From Echinostoma caproni (taxonomy: Eukaryota > Platyhelminthes > Trematoda > Plagiorchiida > Echinostomatidae): 64,000 bases of DNA. Location: NCBI GenBank assembly GCA_900618425.1, contig UZAN01039779.1, forward strand, positions 13,230-77,229, in the 5' to 3' direction. The translations under genes and the position numbers were made by a program. This document shows, one piece after another, positions 1 to 12,050 of this stretch. Within the stretch, counting starts at the first letter, position 1. Each line of letters starts with the position of its first letter. Under the pieces are notes generated by a model. That model saw only the letters and a list, made by a program, of their open reading frames with translations, was not told the DNA's origin and made no database searches.

Positions 1-515
1 CAACAACCAGAAGAGCGGGTGGGGGCCGCAAACCGAGTAAATCCCAACAGGAAGACGACCTGATTTGTATTACTCTAAAAAGTGCGATATGTAATAGAGC
101 ACAGAATAGAAACGATTTCACAACAAAATTGGTTGATTCGATGCCGAAGAGACTCGAAAAAGTCATAAACAACAAAGGCACCAATCGACTATTAGTGTAA
201 ACAAACCTTACATCTTGCTGAATATCAATGCTAATTTGGTGTTATTAAAACTGTTTTATTCTCTTTAGTTGTTTCTTCACTCGCCATGGTCTAGGTCAAC
301 CACTACTTATGAAATAGGAGCGTCCCCTACATTTTTAATCCTTCCATCTGCTGAGTATAAACGAATAAGAAAAATCACGTTCATGACGACTCACCAAGGC
401 TTGTGTATAATTATTTGGAAAAAAATTTCTTCAGCCTAAACCACGTTGCCTATACAAACCGACAAGTGTTTCACAAGGACCCGTTCCTTTAGTTTCCGTT
501 CAATCTGTACAAAGC
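1..515 (+). repeat. Duplicated repeat unit, copy A (truncated by window start)
   Basis: Positions 1-305 match 21984-22288 with no indel and one substitution. From about 306 to 515 the two copies can still be aligned by shared words (for example CTCACCAAGGCTTGT and GTGTTTCACAAGGACCCGT), but at much lower identity, and copy B has about 28 extra bases. The change from near-identity to strong divergence is abrupt. After about 515 I see no further similarity. Confidence 0.85.
3..200 (+). CDS. Terminal exon-like coding segment, repeat copy A (partial)
   Basis: The frame is open from the window edge to a TAA at 198-200 and gives 65 residues of a lysine/arginine-rich C-terminus, beginning TTRRAGGGRKPSKSQQEDD and ending in NRLLV. 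The 5' part lies outside the window. The same frame recurs in copy B at 21978-22183 with a single difference, A77 against G22060. That difference is the third base of a Leu codon (CTA/CTG), so the protein is unchanged. The sequence looks coding in composition but I do not recognise a family; it could be the last exon of a duplicated gene or of a repeat-encoded protein. The duplication is seen directly; that it is an exon is inference. Confidence 0.4.
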   Translation, partial: TTRRAGGGRKPSKSQQEDDLICITLKSAICNRAQNRNDFTTKLVDSMPKRLEKVINNKGTNRLLV

Positions 516-3500
516 ACCAGTTATGTATAAAATTTCTTTGGGAAAATTAAATGAACATTAAATTCTTTTAAAAGACGTATTTTTCCTATATACTGTGTAT
601 ACTCAGGTACTCGTTCCTGTGGAGAAATGTTGACAGACCGCACAGTGCGCAGTTGTTTTAGCTAATTAGTGAACGACTACAGTGATTTCACGCCGGACTG
701 AAACGAATCACACAGTGAAATTAGCCTAGGATTTCCGTCAGCTGTCCATAGTTCGTGATCGATTATCAAGATAGATTTGTTGTCAGATGCTAGTCACAGC
801 GCAAGCAGTGGAAATTCGTTTCCACAAACTTATATGTGGTCTACCTTCTCCTACCATGAGAAGTCTCGATGCTCGGTCGCATGGACAAACAACTGAAATA
901 ATTGTGAAGCTGATTTCCCATCTGATAACGAAATCAATATCCATTTGCTTCTTGATATGATTTGCTTTTGCTTTATTTTCAAGACAAATTTACGATTAAG
1001 TAGTATAATTCAATGCGACGTATTAAACTAACATGACCAATGGAAAAAACGCATGTACTCCCAAATGTGGTTTTGCGCACTTTATAGGTAGAATCCTCTG
1101 GGCGTTTTCACATTGTTTCTAAAGATCCCTTCTTCACATATTTGTCGCATTCTGAATAAGTCCTCTTTGTTCTATGGACTATGTCGTTGCAAAGCTTCGT
1201 TCCGTTTTCGGTATTTGGATGCCAAGACACAGAATGTAATAAAACGTATCCGAACCTCTCGTATTTCGAGGATTCAAATCATATATTTTCATATTCATAC
1301 TTTTTCTAATGGATTTATCCTTTTCAAATGGGTTACTCATGAACCCCCAATTAAGCAATATACTCCCACCGAACAGAGAACATACTTGAAATTCGAAACG
1401 CGTAAGCAGTTATTGAATATGTCTATCCTCCTTTTACGGCATTATTTTTCTATAGATGATATCTGGTTTGTGCGTGCCAGCATGATACATGTCTCCGGGT
1501 TCGTGATGATACTCACAAACCTCTAGATATGCACCCTTTTTTTTGCAGAGCGAACTGTAAATGAGAAGTGAGGATAAGCGAGATAAGAGATATTTTCATG
1601 ACTGAATATCCTTCAAATCCTCACATCATCGATTCCACGAGGAAAGAAGCAATAGGCTCAAAGTGCGCTTCTGAGAAGGCTCATAATTAGTGCATGATCA
1701 TCCGATTTTCTAAGTTTTATAGTGCTGAAGCTTCCGCTGCCACATGTTTTTCTGCGAAATACAAAAATATTGATTCACTTCTGTTCAGTTTTCGTATTTT
1801 CTGAACGTCAGTCGTTTGAATTGGATTCAAATGTCCCTTTTAAACTGCAGTCAAAAACCTCAAAGCAGACCACAAAGTGTCATCAGTCACGGTATCTACA
1901 CGAAACAAACTTTCTATGCTAGATTTAACTTAAAAGTAGCTTACAGTTCTTTGTTAGTTGTGATGAATGTTGTTACACGTACATCCGCTGGTTTCTATTG
2001 ATTATTATGCCATGGGATGATCATGTCCTTGACTTGCATCCAGTAGTACTCGTCCACCATCTGTCATCTCCGTAACCCGCATTAATCTGCTTCCAGTTCA
2101 TCGTTATTCGGTGAATTTCTTTTTTTTAATAATACCATAAATCGTGATCCTTGTTCTGATCAGTAAGCTGTATTCTCTAATTTTTTGTTGTGCAAAATGT
2201 CTCTCCTTTCACTTCGCTGAGATCACAGGAATGCAACATCGGTGGAGCTAATCACCGGAAATCTCAACAGTTTCTCACGTGGAATCAACAATTTTATTGA
2301 TTGTAACCTTTGCCTTATCCACGCATCAGAGTTATGAAAACAAACAAAATGAAAGATTTTCCGGTTCCTTCGTGGTGAAATTCAACATCATCGTGACGTA
2401 CTATACATTTCTGAAGAAAACATACTGGATGAAGTGCTCAGAGCATACTGATAACTTTTAAACTCTCCTTCTGGAAAAGTAGCCCGTAACTGTTTTTTAA
2501 ACCACACCAGGACACCGAAACATACGTTAACGGTTATATTTCAAAAGGTAGGCAGGTGCCTGTATCATGGCCTAAAAATGGGCACATTCTTCGACCTGGA
2601 TCAAGGAGAACTTCGGTTTGGGGAATAATGCAAATTTTCTTGGTACCGGTTGTGTGCAATTGTCTCAAAACTTCAAAACATCTTGCATATATTGTCTCGG
2701 ATTTCTCAAAATCAAGCAGCAACAAGGAGCAAATAATGATCTGGGAGAACATGTCTCCTATCAAACACGCATCCAAGAAGTTCATGTTTCTTGAGTATGG
2801 ATAGTTACAGTTGTCACCCAAGGAATGTCACTAGGACAAAAATGCGTGTTCTCGCTAGATGAGGGTTAGTTATTTAGCACCAGCTTGCAGATGGAATATA
2901 AGGAGCAAATCTCAAAGAATTTCATCCAAAACAACTGTCACTGCAAGAAACGGTTCGATCTGCTGACATTAGCGAACTGGCCCAGTGCGTGAAACATAAT
3001 CGGATTGTCAATCATGTTTATATTCGTTCAAATCAATTCCACGTCTACAGTCAATAACACAACGTTCATCGGTATGAACCGTGCGATTCAAAGCTCACCT
3101 CATTGTTTTGCGCACATTGTTTAATTGGTTATTTCATTTGAAAGTCAGTATGACCTGAAGAGATTTACGGAACCATCGGATTCGGATAATGTATTTGACG
3201 TTATGTACAACGGATATCAATGAATCTTCAAGTAAGCCCCTTACGTGGCATTTGCCTAGGAGATTGCTTCCCTTATTGTGCATTTAAGGATTGAATCTCT
3301 ACCTTTTGATGATAGCTCCTACGTGTGCAAGTCACGGACGACTATGTTTGGAACTACAGATCTCGATGGCTCTGTGTTGTCTTTTAGTAAAGAATGTTTA
3401 TAGTGTTCCTTCTGGATGCATCTTCATTCTATTACTGACAAAAATGTTGGGTAGGTGTTGTCTTCTTCATGAGACGCAGTGGAATGAGGATGGATAGAGT

Positions 3501-5290
3501 AACCTTATTTCAAACAGGATTCACAAAACTCATGTTTCCTAAGAATGAACATATCGTAAACATAAGGTTTGCATGCGGTTAAACTGAATATATTATTGAC
3601 TATGTTTCATCCAAAGGTTCAAAGCCTGTTTGTTGACATTACATATTAACACCATCAGTGGTAGGAATCGGACTACAAACGTATCACTTTGTTTTCAGAA
3701 GCGATCTGTGCAATCAATCAGGTCGTCTTAACTCTGTAGTTATATCAACAACCGAAATCTGCATAACATCTTAGAAATCTTGAGGAACAACCATATGGCC
3801 ATTGTTAAAATCGTAGCTGATTCCGAAACATGTCGTAAACACATTGTCCCTTTGACCAGGCAAATCACAAGCCATTCTATCAATCAAATTACATGTCAAT
3901 AATATTTTCACTAGAAAACTGTATCAGCTCAAGGTGCCAGTTACCAAAACAAAACAGTCCACTTAGTATATTTTATTCTGTCTCCAGAAACTCAAGCAGC
4001 TGTGTGTCATAATATACTCAGATACTGTACTGGTGTGAGGTCATTCACAAATGAACTCAATATATCTCCCAAATATTTGACATCATTGTGACCAAAAGCA
4101 AATCAACATTGGCATTGTGTGAAGCTGTTCTATTTGGAGTTTAGTAGATTATTGTGTTAGCAAACGGATAGTAATTCCATCTAAAATGGGACTCAAAAAG
4201 AATTCATCCCGAGCGAACACATGAGCGTTAGCCTTTCCTTTCTTTCGTCCGCTTAAAGCCGCTTATTCAATATATTAACCTATCAGAAGCCTTTGCTAGA
4301 TCAGTCAGTGATGTACCTGAAATACAACAGCTCCAATCCCAATAGTGCAAAGATCGGTGCTCCCACAAAGTACTCCCAGAAAAGTATTTTATATAGCACC
4401 GCCTACTAACATAACTACCGATGTTACGAATCTCTACCAGATGTGTAACTCCTACCTGTTTCTCCTGGAATGCATGGTTAAATCAATCAACTGAAGCTTG
4501 CGCATGTACTTGAAGGCAACAGGGTATTCAGTACACCAGCAAATGCGGACATCGTTTGAGCTTCAAGGCAAAGTAGCTTATTGGTACAAAAGTCTTGGTG
4601 AGCTTCATACAGAGGTATGTTAGTATGTGACTGTGCCCCTTTTTATCAAAAGTCATTTGTGAGATGAACGAAACGTTTCTGAAACTGTAGAAGATGAAAC
4701 CTATTGATTACTTCTAACGTACACACAGCAGCGGTCTTTCAACGTTCGGCGTAGTTCAATCGCGAGTGCACATCTGCTTTTAGGTGAAAAAACACTAAAG
4801 TACTGAGATACGTTTGTAAGTTCGTCAATCGCAAATCCCAAATCAGTTCAAATTCAATGCAATTCAAAAATTTATATCCGATTATTCAACAGTCGTTTGT
4901 TTAAGTGAAAGGAACAGTCGTAAATGTACTGTAAGGGGTAAAATCGATTAGTTGCTTAAGATTGTTTGCAGGACTTTGCTGGCATCACAAGTTTATTGCT
5001 ATGCCCGATTCGAGTCCCGTCCCACATTCATCATTCAGTATGTTTGAGTCCCCCTTTCAGTAACTACCGTCTACGTATTACAGTGTCTGATCGGAATGAA
5101 CTTTCACCTCATAGTCAGGATCTCAAAAACCACTATCATCATTCTTCTGACTCATAGATTGGAACAAGCTTTTCCCGAAAGAACTTGAATATGAAACAGC
5201 AGAACAAGGTTGCACAATTTATTTCTTGGAAAACGTTGTTTTATCTCGTCAGGTACTATTGGTGTTATCGTCGTTGATATTTCTACCAAA
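516..5290. other. Non-coding AT-rich stretch, no recognised gene
   Basis: Open frames here are short and show no recognisable domain. The longest, 1113-1526 on the plus strand (137 residues), contains the string SIDDIWFV, which resembles a reverse-transcriptase catalytic box, but the flanking residues do not support it. A B-box-like GATTCGAGTCC near 5000 has no matching A-box or tRNA fold. I see no exon or repeat that I can support. Confidence 0.5.
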
Positions 5291-5293
5291 GTA

Positions 5294-5309
5294 GATATAT
5301 ATATGTTTA

Positions 5310-5342
<33 letters not shown>

Positions 5343-5392
5343 GTATATATATATATATGTATATGTATAGAGAGAGAGAGAGAGTGAGAGAC
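5294..5392. repeat. Compound TA / GA microsatellite
   Basis: A run of TA dinucleotides interrupted by TG and CA steps fills about 5294-5368 and is followed directly by a GA run to about 5392. Short frames through it are artefacts of the repeat. It is a typical slipped dinucleotide tract, probably polymorphic. Confidence 0.95.
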
Positions 5393-8300
5393 AGTTACAA
5401 GCAGCTCATTCTGCTTGCACATTCCAGGCTTTCATCGGTTTATAGCAATCGACTCTGCAAAAAGGAGCAGCCCAGAGTTTGGCGTGTAGTTCCAAAAATC
5501 TCAATGGTTCCCCAAATATTAAATTGAATTCGTTTGAGGTAGCCGCAAATACAATCAATATTAGTTCTAACTCTGAAGTTTCTGTTGTTGTCATTGTTGT
5601 TGATGTCTGTTTACTCAAATGTCATTCTCTTATCCGAAATCAAGGCCGGATCCTTCCCATTGAACCGTTTTTTGTCACATAACCTCAAAAACGTGAACGT
5701 AGTTGATTTGGAAGTATTTAATACCGAAAATGCATTTTCACTAACTTCGAAAACGAAAACCAATGAGCTTAGGAAGTAAGAAGAAACCAATTACAGGGCT
5801 GTCACACATAAATGGTGGAAAGCTGAATGATGGTGGCGAAATTTGAACGCATGAACGGTCAAATTTTCCAACCATTGACATCCATCTATTCGATTCACGG
5901 AAGAGCACGAATCCGAATCTTCCTTCCAGTTCCTGGATGTCAAATTGACGAGAAAAAAGTACGGATCTCTCATCAGATCCGTATTTTACAAGGTGACATG
6001 TAAGGGACTGTGTCTCAATTTTAGAAGTTTCTGTCCAATACAATAAAGACGGTCGTTGGTGCAAAGTTTGTTCTCTAGAGACAAAATAATCTGCCCCAGT
6101 GAATGTTATAGTTCGATGTCCGCTGCATATTCAGGGCTATGCACAAAAATGGCTACCCTAAAAGCTTTCTTTCAAAATACGTAGCGCCATTGAATAAACT
6201 AGAACAAAGTGACACTATCTCAGAAAAACTGTTTCTGTCGGCATACCGTTTGAAGTTGATTAAAATGATAGACGGATACAGCGCAGGTTGGAACAAGTGA
6301 TTGAATTAACTTTTAACGCTGCCTCCTGAAACGGGTAACAGCAAGTTTTTGTGTCATAATCTGTCAATGAGAATTCACATAACCAATCATCTTTGTATAT
6401 ACATACATTATAAACACAGCAACCAAAACCTGATTTTTTCAGTTTAACTCATTCTGCAGTGTATGCAGGAAACTGGTCAGTAATCGGCTGGCATGAACTT
6501 TCCGCATCAACTGTTTCAAATAGAGAGCACAAATTTATAACCACGTTCGACAGCCACTGGATACCACGCGACACTACGTTATTGCCTAAAAATAGCAAAC
6601 ATTGACAGTGATTGTCTCGCGTTGTCGATCAACTGTCTACTTTTTTACAGATCGTGCGATCAGTCGTCACCAGGTTTGTTCTACTGTTCCATTTATTGCT
6701 GGACAGCCTTCATTAGACCGCAGCTAAACACATTTTAGAACGTTCTTCTTTGTAATCCATGTTTGTCAGTTTGCAAAAATCAACCATATCTTCTAAGATT
6801 GTGTATTACCAGGGTTTCCACTATTGTTTTGATTTGTTTCGCATTAAACGGCAAAACTAATAAACATTTAGGTGTGGAATGTTCTAAAACACAAATCCTG
6901 TGGAAGACAAACATAGTTGACATGTTTTTCAAACAACACTGATAACATGGTCCCAGTTTGTATTATTCAATCATCATTATTTGCTTCATACTCCTCGGAC
7001 ATGTTTTGCGGAACTTCCTCAAATTTCTCTCACGCAAAAACAAGTTTCGAAAACTATTTATACGAAAATAAGCAAATTATTTTGATTTAACAGTTAAAAC
7101 AGAACGTTCATGGAGCACTAGATAACCCACGTGATGTTCAATGAAAACTCAAGCTCAAATAGTGAATGTGGCATGCTTATTGTACAGAAAACTGAATATG
7201 TGCAGAAATGTCGTGCAGTTGACGTAACGTTAGTCAAACGGGATTACATTGTATGATCATCAATTTATATATGAGATTATGTATATATAAAGTTGTGGTT
7301 GACACAAGTGATAAACGGAGTTTATTTGAAATCCACCTAACATGCACAATTAGAAGAGCGCCGTTGGTTACACAGACGTGAGAGTTGAACATGCTCCGCC
7401 ATACTGTTCGAACATGGTTGACCTAATTGTATGGTGAATACACAAATACAAGTGGCACTTCTCCAAATTGGAGCGATCTTGGATCACGTTGTTAGTGAAA
7501 TTAAGATCAAAGCACCTAACCTCCATTTACCTTGTCGCTGGTAGATTACCACTATCCCGGATAAATGCAAGTGAGGTGAATAACTTAATTTTCAATTTCG
7601 GACTGTAGGCAAAAGGTTGGCATCAAGTACGACTTTGTAGTCCAATGGAGTATACGGAGAAATTTGAAAGCCATACGGCATTTGACGAACATCACTTTTT
7701 CTTACAACGTGTGTCTGCGTATGCATTATTCCGCGAGTAACACCGCGTTACGCACTTGGTCTACTACGATAACCTTCCGTGATATTTGCTTTTTATATGT
7801 ACCTTGCTGCGCTCGTTGGACATTCGACCTGTGCTTTAATGGTAAATTAGGTTTGTGAGCATAATTCTGTTATCAGTGACATGAACTACAATAGACATTT
7901 GTTGTACCCATAATGTTTCTCTTTAACCGGTGGGTAATTGATGACTCGTGAGCTTCAGGATCCGTTTATAAGTTCTGCATGCACACCCATAGTTGACGTA
8001 GCCCGGCTCCATTGATGATCGGGCACGTATCATTCAAAATGAAATTTTCAATACCCTTAGCCTACACTTTAGGGGGGGCTGTAGCCCGTGTACTGGATTC
8101 AAAACAGATTGATGTCATAAAATAATTTTAGCAGCACAATGCCTTTTTGTATTTCATGCCGTTTGAAAGAAGATTTCGTTGTGTATGCGTTTGTGATTTT
8201 ATTATATTCGGAATTGTAAAACGACTGCCTTCTGCGTCATTTTGATCGTTGAATGAATGCATTTCTGACCATTTTCTGACGCAGAGGGATTACTAGGGGA

Positions 8301-9490
8301 AAGAAAACCTGGCGTTGTTGAAGATCGGTGCTATCGCATTGACCACATTTTCATGCGGGTAGCCGCTACCATATTTTAGGATCTAAATACATGTTCCGAA
8401 GAGTAAAACGACGGTGGAAATGACGTGTATTACCCCTGGTTTTCTGGTTCCTTTGGATACATTGAAAGCTGAAGTATTTAGCTGAGAAACACATGAGGAC
8501 TCAATTCAATAACCGTGATAGTGGACTTCAATCACTCCATAGGTATTCCTTTAAGCATAATAAATATATATTTGGCGGTGGACATATCTTATACATCCAT
8601 TAGGCGCAATCGTTTCAGTTATTCAGCTGTGAATATCCCCAATTATTTGACATCTTAAACCACACAGTATACCCAAGCAACTGTCCGTCGTGACAGGTAC
8701 ATATAGGGACCGGATCACCAATATTTCCACATGTTTTCCATTGAATTTTGGCAGCTTTGAATCCATCCCCTTCGATTGATTAAAAATGTTTCCTCACTAT
8801 TTCAGAGGGAGCCAAATCCACTCGATATGCACTGGTTCTTTTCACAAAGTAAGATAAATCAAGCGTTAAACGTTTCGTCGAATGACGCGTTCCACAATTA
8901 TCTGCACTGTCTTTGACCGTTTGCTTTTGACTTGCAATACATGATGACAGAACTTCGGGTTGCTACAGAGCCGTGAACTGACGGATGCCGAAATGTTATT
9001 CATGCAGTAGATTTGCCGTCATGATTTAACGTCACAGCTCCTGGTGTTTCCAGGATTTGATTCAGTATAGAAAATGAGTGTGAAGTTATTGTATGATAAT
9101 CTGAGTTAATTTTGAAACAGATTCGGTAGGATAAAACTGTTTGCAAAGCCTAATCTAAAAATACCACAGGTAAGTTTACCTTTAAGTAATGGAACATACC
9201 TGTAGACCTTGTTGGGAGTATTTTGGGCAGTTTGGGTTCAAATCTGATTTTTTGGCATTATGTCTGCGATAGGCACATAGTTGTATATTCCAAAATATGG
9301 TTGTTTGTTCATTGTAAAAGTGCTTGTTTCCCACAAAAGACTATCTCAGGAAACAACGAGTGCTTTTCATTGTCATCGATCCAAACGAATATGACCTGAA
9401 AGTGAACGGATATAACATTTCAAGGATCACTTAACTGTCCGAATACCCAACTCGTCAATAATTTTGGAATCCATTTTTAATTATTTTTTA
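5393..9490. other. Non-coding stretch, no recognised gene
   Basis: Only short frames without recognisable motifs occur in either strand. A G-run at about 8070 (GGGGGGG) is isolated. No tRNA, SINE or retroelement match was seen. Confidence 0.5.
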
Positions 9491-9655
9491 TATTTTTATG
9501 TTTTGACTTACGTTTATTAAATACATAAAGATACGATTTTCAGGAAAAAGGACAGGGCCATCGACGGAGAAAGTCAAGTGGTGAGGTGGTGGTAGGATCG
9601 CAATGCGCCCTCCGGAGTGCATATTTGGGTAAATTATTATCGGGCCATGATCACA
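9491..9655 (-). repeat. Degenerate tRNA-derived SINE, family 1, copy 1
   Basis: Read on the plus strand, this segment follows the same order of blocks as the two better copies at 52.4 and 57.5 kb: an AAGATACGATTTTCAGGAAA block, a GGCC block, GAAAGTCA, a GGTGGTGG block where the B-box lies in the other copies, a CTCCGGAG block and finally CGGGCCA near the A-box. The internal promoter boxes are eroded, so it is an old copy. The orientation (head at the high coordinate) matches the other copies. Homology is by eye only. Confidence 0.5.
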
Positions 9656-10673
9656 ATGTGATGAGGTTTCACCAGTGACCAAGAAGAGACTAAAAGTCTG
9701 ATCTATCACATAGATGAATGATTCATTTTATATTTCATTCGATCATATTTCAATCACCCCGCTTGTCAGTCCTCCTGAGCTTGTTACTCAAACCTCTAGA
9801 TTGCACGCACTTATATCAAAGCTAATTTTTCAGCAGTTTACTGCTCTCATTAACTTCATTGTCCTCTTCGCTCCATCTTATTTTGTAAGCAATGTTTACT
9901 ATAAGACAGTGAGACTATAAACACATGAATAGAAGCTTTAGTTGTAATATCAGTCATGAATGCCATCCTATTACATGGATTTCAAAGGGTTTTCTTGGTT
10001 TGGTTGTTGGTTTGGATAAATAGTCACGATACTCTACTGATGGTACTTTTAGTACTGCTATTTATGGGAAGGATTATTTTTCTGCTGTGTTGTCCAATTA
10101 TTCAACCTGCAAAGAATCATCGACTAATTTTCTTTGAAACCTCTCATATTTAAAACCTCATCAGAGATGGAACGTATTGCTAATTTATAGTTCGATGAGT
10201 TTTATTTCATTTCTATTACGTGCTACACTGGGAATAGTCAGAAAATCGGAACCTGATTCTGAACTCTACAGCGGAACACCATGTGCTCTATGAGTGATTT
10301 AAGCCTATGTTGATTCCAATCGTGGGGAATCTGCCGCGGTGGTAAGCAGCAATTCGTCTTCATTGAGGAAAAATGGCATCAGCTTAGACGACATAGCTAC
10401 ACATCCAAACAGGTTTAGCAGTTCTTTCCATTCTGCAACCCGGTATTTTTTATCAAGTATCACGAAAAAGTAGGCACCGGTTCATCTCATTAGGCATTTT
10501 GTATTCGAGAGGATTTGTTCATCGTGCCTGGTTGCATTAGCAGGTTTACCTTCAACATACTTAAAACTGTTTTCTGTCCCTCCTGAATACACTTCTTCTT
10601 TTACATAACCTAAACGTTTTGAGTTTTGCCACTGTTTTTCAAATTAAGTAATACCAGACAGAGTAATTCCTGC
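9656..10673. other. Non-coding stretch, no recognised gene
   Basis: Two T-rich frames (9714-9920 and 9956-10153, plus) translate to hydrophobic peptides, as T-rich DNA does by composition. No splice pair or domain supports them. Confidence 0.45.
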
Positions 10674-10913
10674 TTATCGACCTGAGTTGTCATTGCCGTA
10701 GTTCTCCTCTTCGCTTGTTGCCTCTATAAGCATTTCCACCAGAGGACTAGTTTTCCAATATTGCGGAGTGTTGAATTTTTCAAGAATTCTGATTATCTTC
10801 GAACATATCCTATCTGAAGTGCAATCTGTCGTTTTTAAAAGTGTTGTCCCATATGTAACATATATAAATGGTTTCCGATGTTTTGTTACCATATTATTTT
10901 CGATAATGCCCAA
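10674..10913 (-). pseudogene. Possible linker fragment of a Penelope-like element
   Basis: The minus-strand frame of 79 residues contains KPFIYVTYGTTLL, then CTSDRICSKIIRILEKF and WKTSPLV. Penelope-like elements have, between the reverse transcriptase and the GIY-YIG endonuclease, a linker of the general form PFKGD-x-S-x-I-x(3)-I-x-R/K-x-F-x-A; this frame resembles it loosely. No GIY-YIG motif follows at lower coordinates and no YxDD box precedes it. The match rests on memory of family style, so it is weak. It may be unrelated non-coding DNA. Confidence 0.25.
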
Positions 10914-11596
10914 ACCAGACTACACTGGAACAAAACATGGATCTGCGGACATTCCATTATCTGTCAAGCAATCATTCCCAAGCATCCGTTCAGACTTCAA
11001 AACCGAATGTCCAACATGCCATGGGATAGTTGGAAATTTCGATGTGGTGTTTGCCAGTTGCCTCGCAATAAAACGGTTATTTGGGCTGTGCTTTGTGAAG
11101 CATTCCGCCCTTATTGCGGCACCTCCCAGTGTGCCTTAATCTATATCTTTCCAAAAGTACTTTAGCGAATAAAGTGTCTTCGACCAATTTTTCTTCGGGT
11201 TGACACATTTACATATGATTCAAAATTTTCAACTCAGTTTAGGGGCCTAATGTGATGAATATCATTGGTAGATTACGATGTTGTGATATGTGAGTTAAAA
11301 ATGAAGGGGCAGAAAGTTCATTGTCTTTTGCTGCTTTTACCGTTGTTCTTGTCGCTGTTGTTGTATAGTTTGCAGTTGGTGGATGGATTGAGCTGTTTCA
11401 TTTTCGGTCTGCTTCACTGGGTTGTTCCAGATGCCACGAACATTTCCATCAGCTGTATCAGAGTGAGACCAGGGAAAGCGAAGTGACTAAACAAGTCACT
11501 TTGGAATTACAGGAGAGCACTGAGTAGACGGTGGTCACATCCTAGGCTTTGGCAGGGTCGTGAGTGTATTGGCTGGTACATTGTTGATCACCTCGA
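10914..11596. other. Unassigned sequence up to the assembly gap
   Basis: Several overlapping short frames occur at 10768-11165 (plus), one with a CxxC-like pair (RCGVCQ), but no frame stands out over the others. The stretch from about 11400 to the gap is slightly richer in GC and reads like the edge of a dispersed repeat, which would fit the assembly breaking here. Confidence 0.35.
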
Positions 11597-12050
11597 NNNN
11601 NNNNNNNNNNNNNNNNNNNNNNNNNNNNNNNNNNNNNNNNNNNNNNNNNNNNNNNNNNNNNNNNNNNNNNNNNNNNNNNNNNNNNNNNNNNNNNNNNNNN
11701 NNNNNNNNNNNNNNNNNNNNNNNNNNNNNNNNNNNNNNNNNNNNNNNNNNNNNNNNNNNNNNNNNNNNNNNNNNNNNNNNNNNNNNNNNNNNNNNNNNNN
11801 NNNNNNNNNNNNNNNNNNNNNNNNNNNNNNNNNNNNNNNNNNNNNNNNNNNNNNNNNNNNNNNNNNNNNNNNNNNNNNNNNNNNNNNNNNNNNNNNNNNN
11901 NNNNNNNNNNNNNNNNNNNNNNNNNNNNNNNNNNNNNNNNNNNNNNNNNNNNNNNNNNNNNNNNNNNNNNNNNNNNNNNNNNNNNNNNNNNNNNNNNNNN
12001 NNNNNNNNNNNNNNNNNNNNNNNNNNNNNNNNNNNNNNNNNNNNNNNNNN
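11597..12050. other. Assembly gap (454 N)
   Basis: An unbroken run of N. Any frame drawn through it is meaningless. The flanks do not repeat each other visibly, so the size may be a real estimate from paired reads. Confidence 0.99.

Noticed and set aside
1113..1526. 137-residue plus frame with SIDDIWFV, resembling a reverse-transcriptase catalytic box
   Set aside because: The residues before and after do not follow any reverse-transcriptase family order; a four-residue match is expected by chance over this much sequence.
4940..5030. GATTCGAGTCC as a tRNA B-box
   Set aside because: No A-box at the right distance and no cloverleaf pairing.
9714..10153. Hydrophobic plus-strand frames as small membrane proteins
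   Set aside because: T-rich DNA gives Phe/Leu/Ile-rich translations by composition; no splice or start context supports them.
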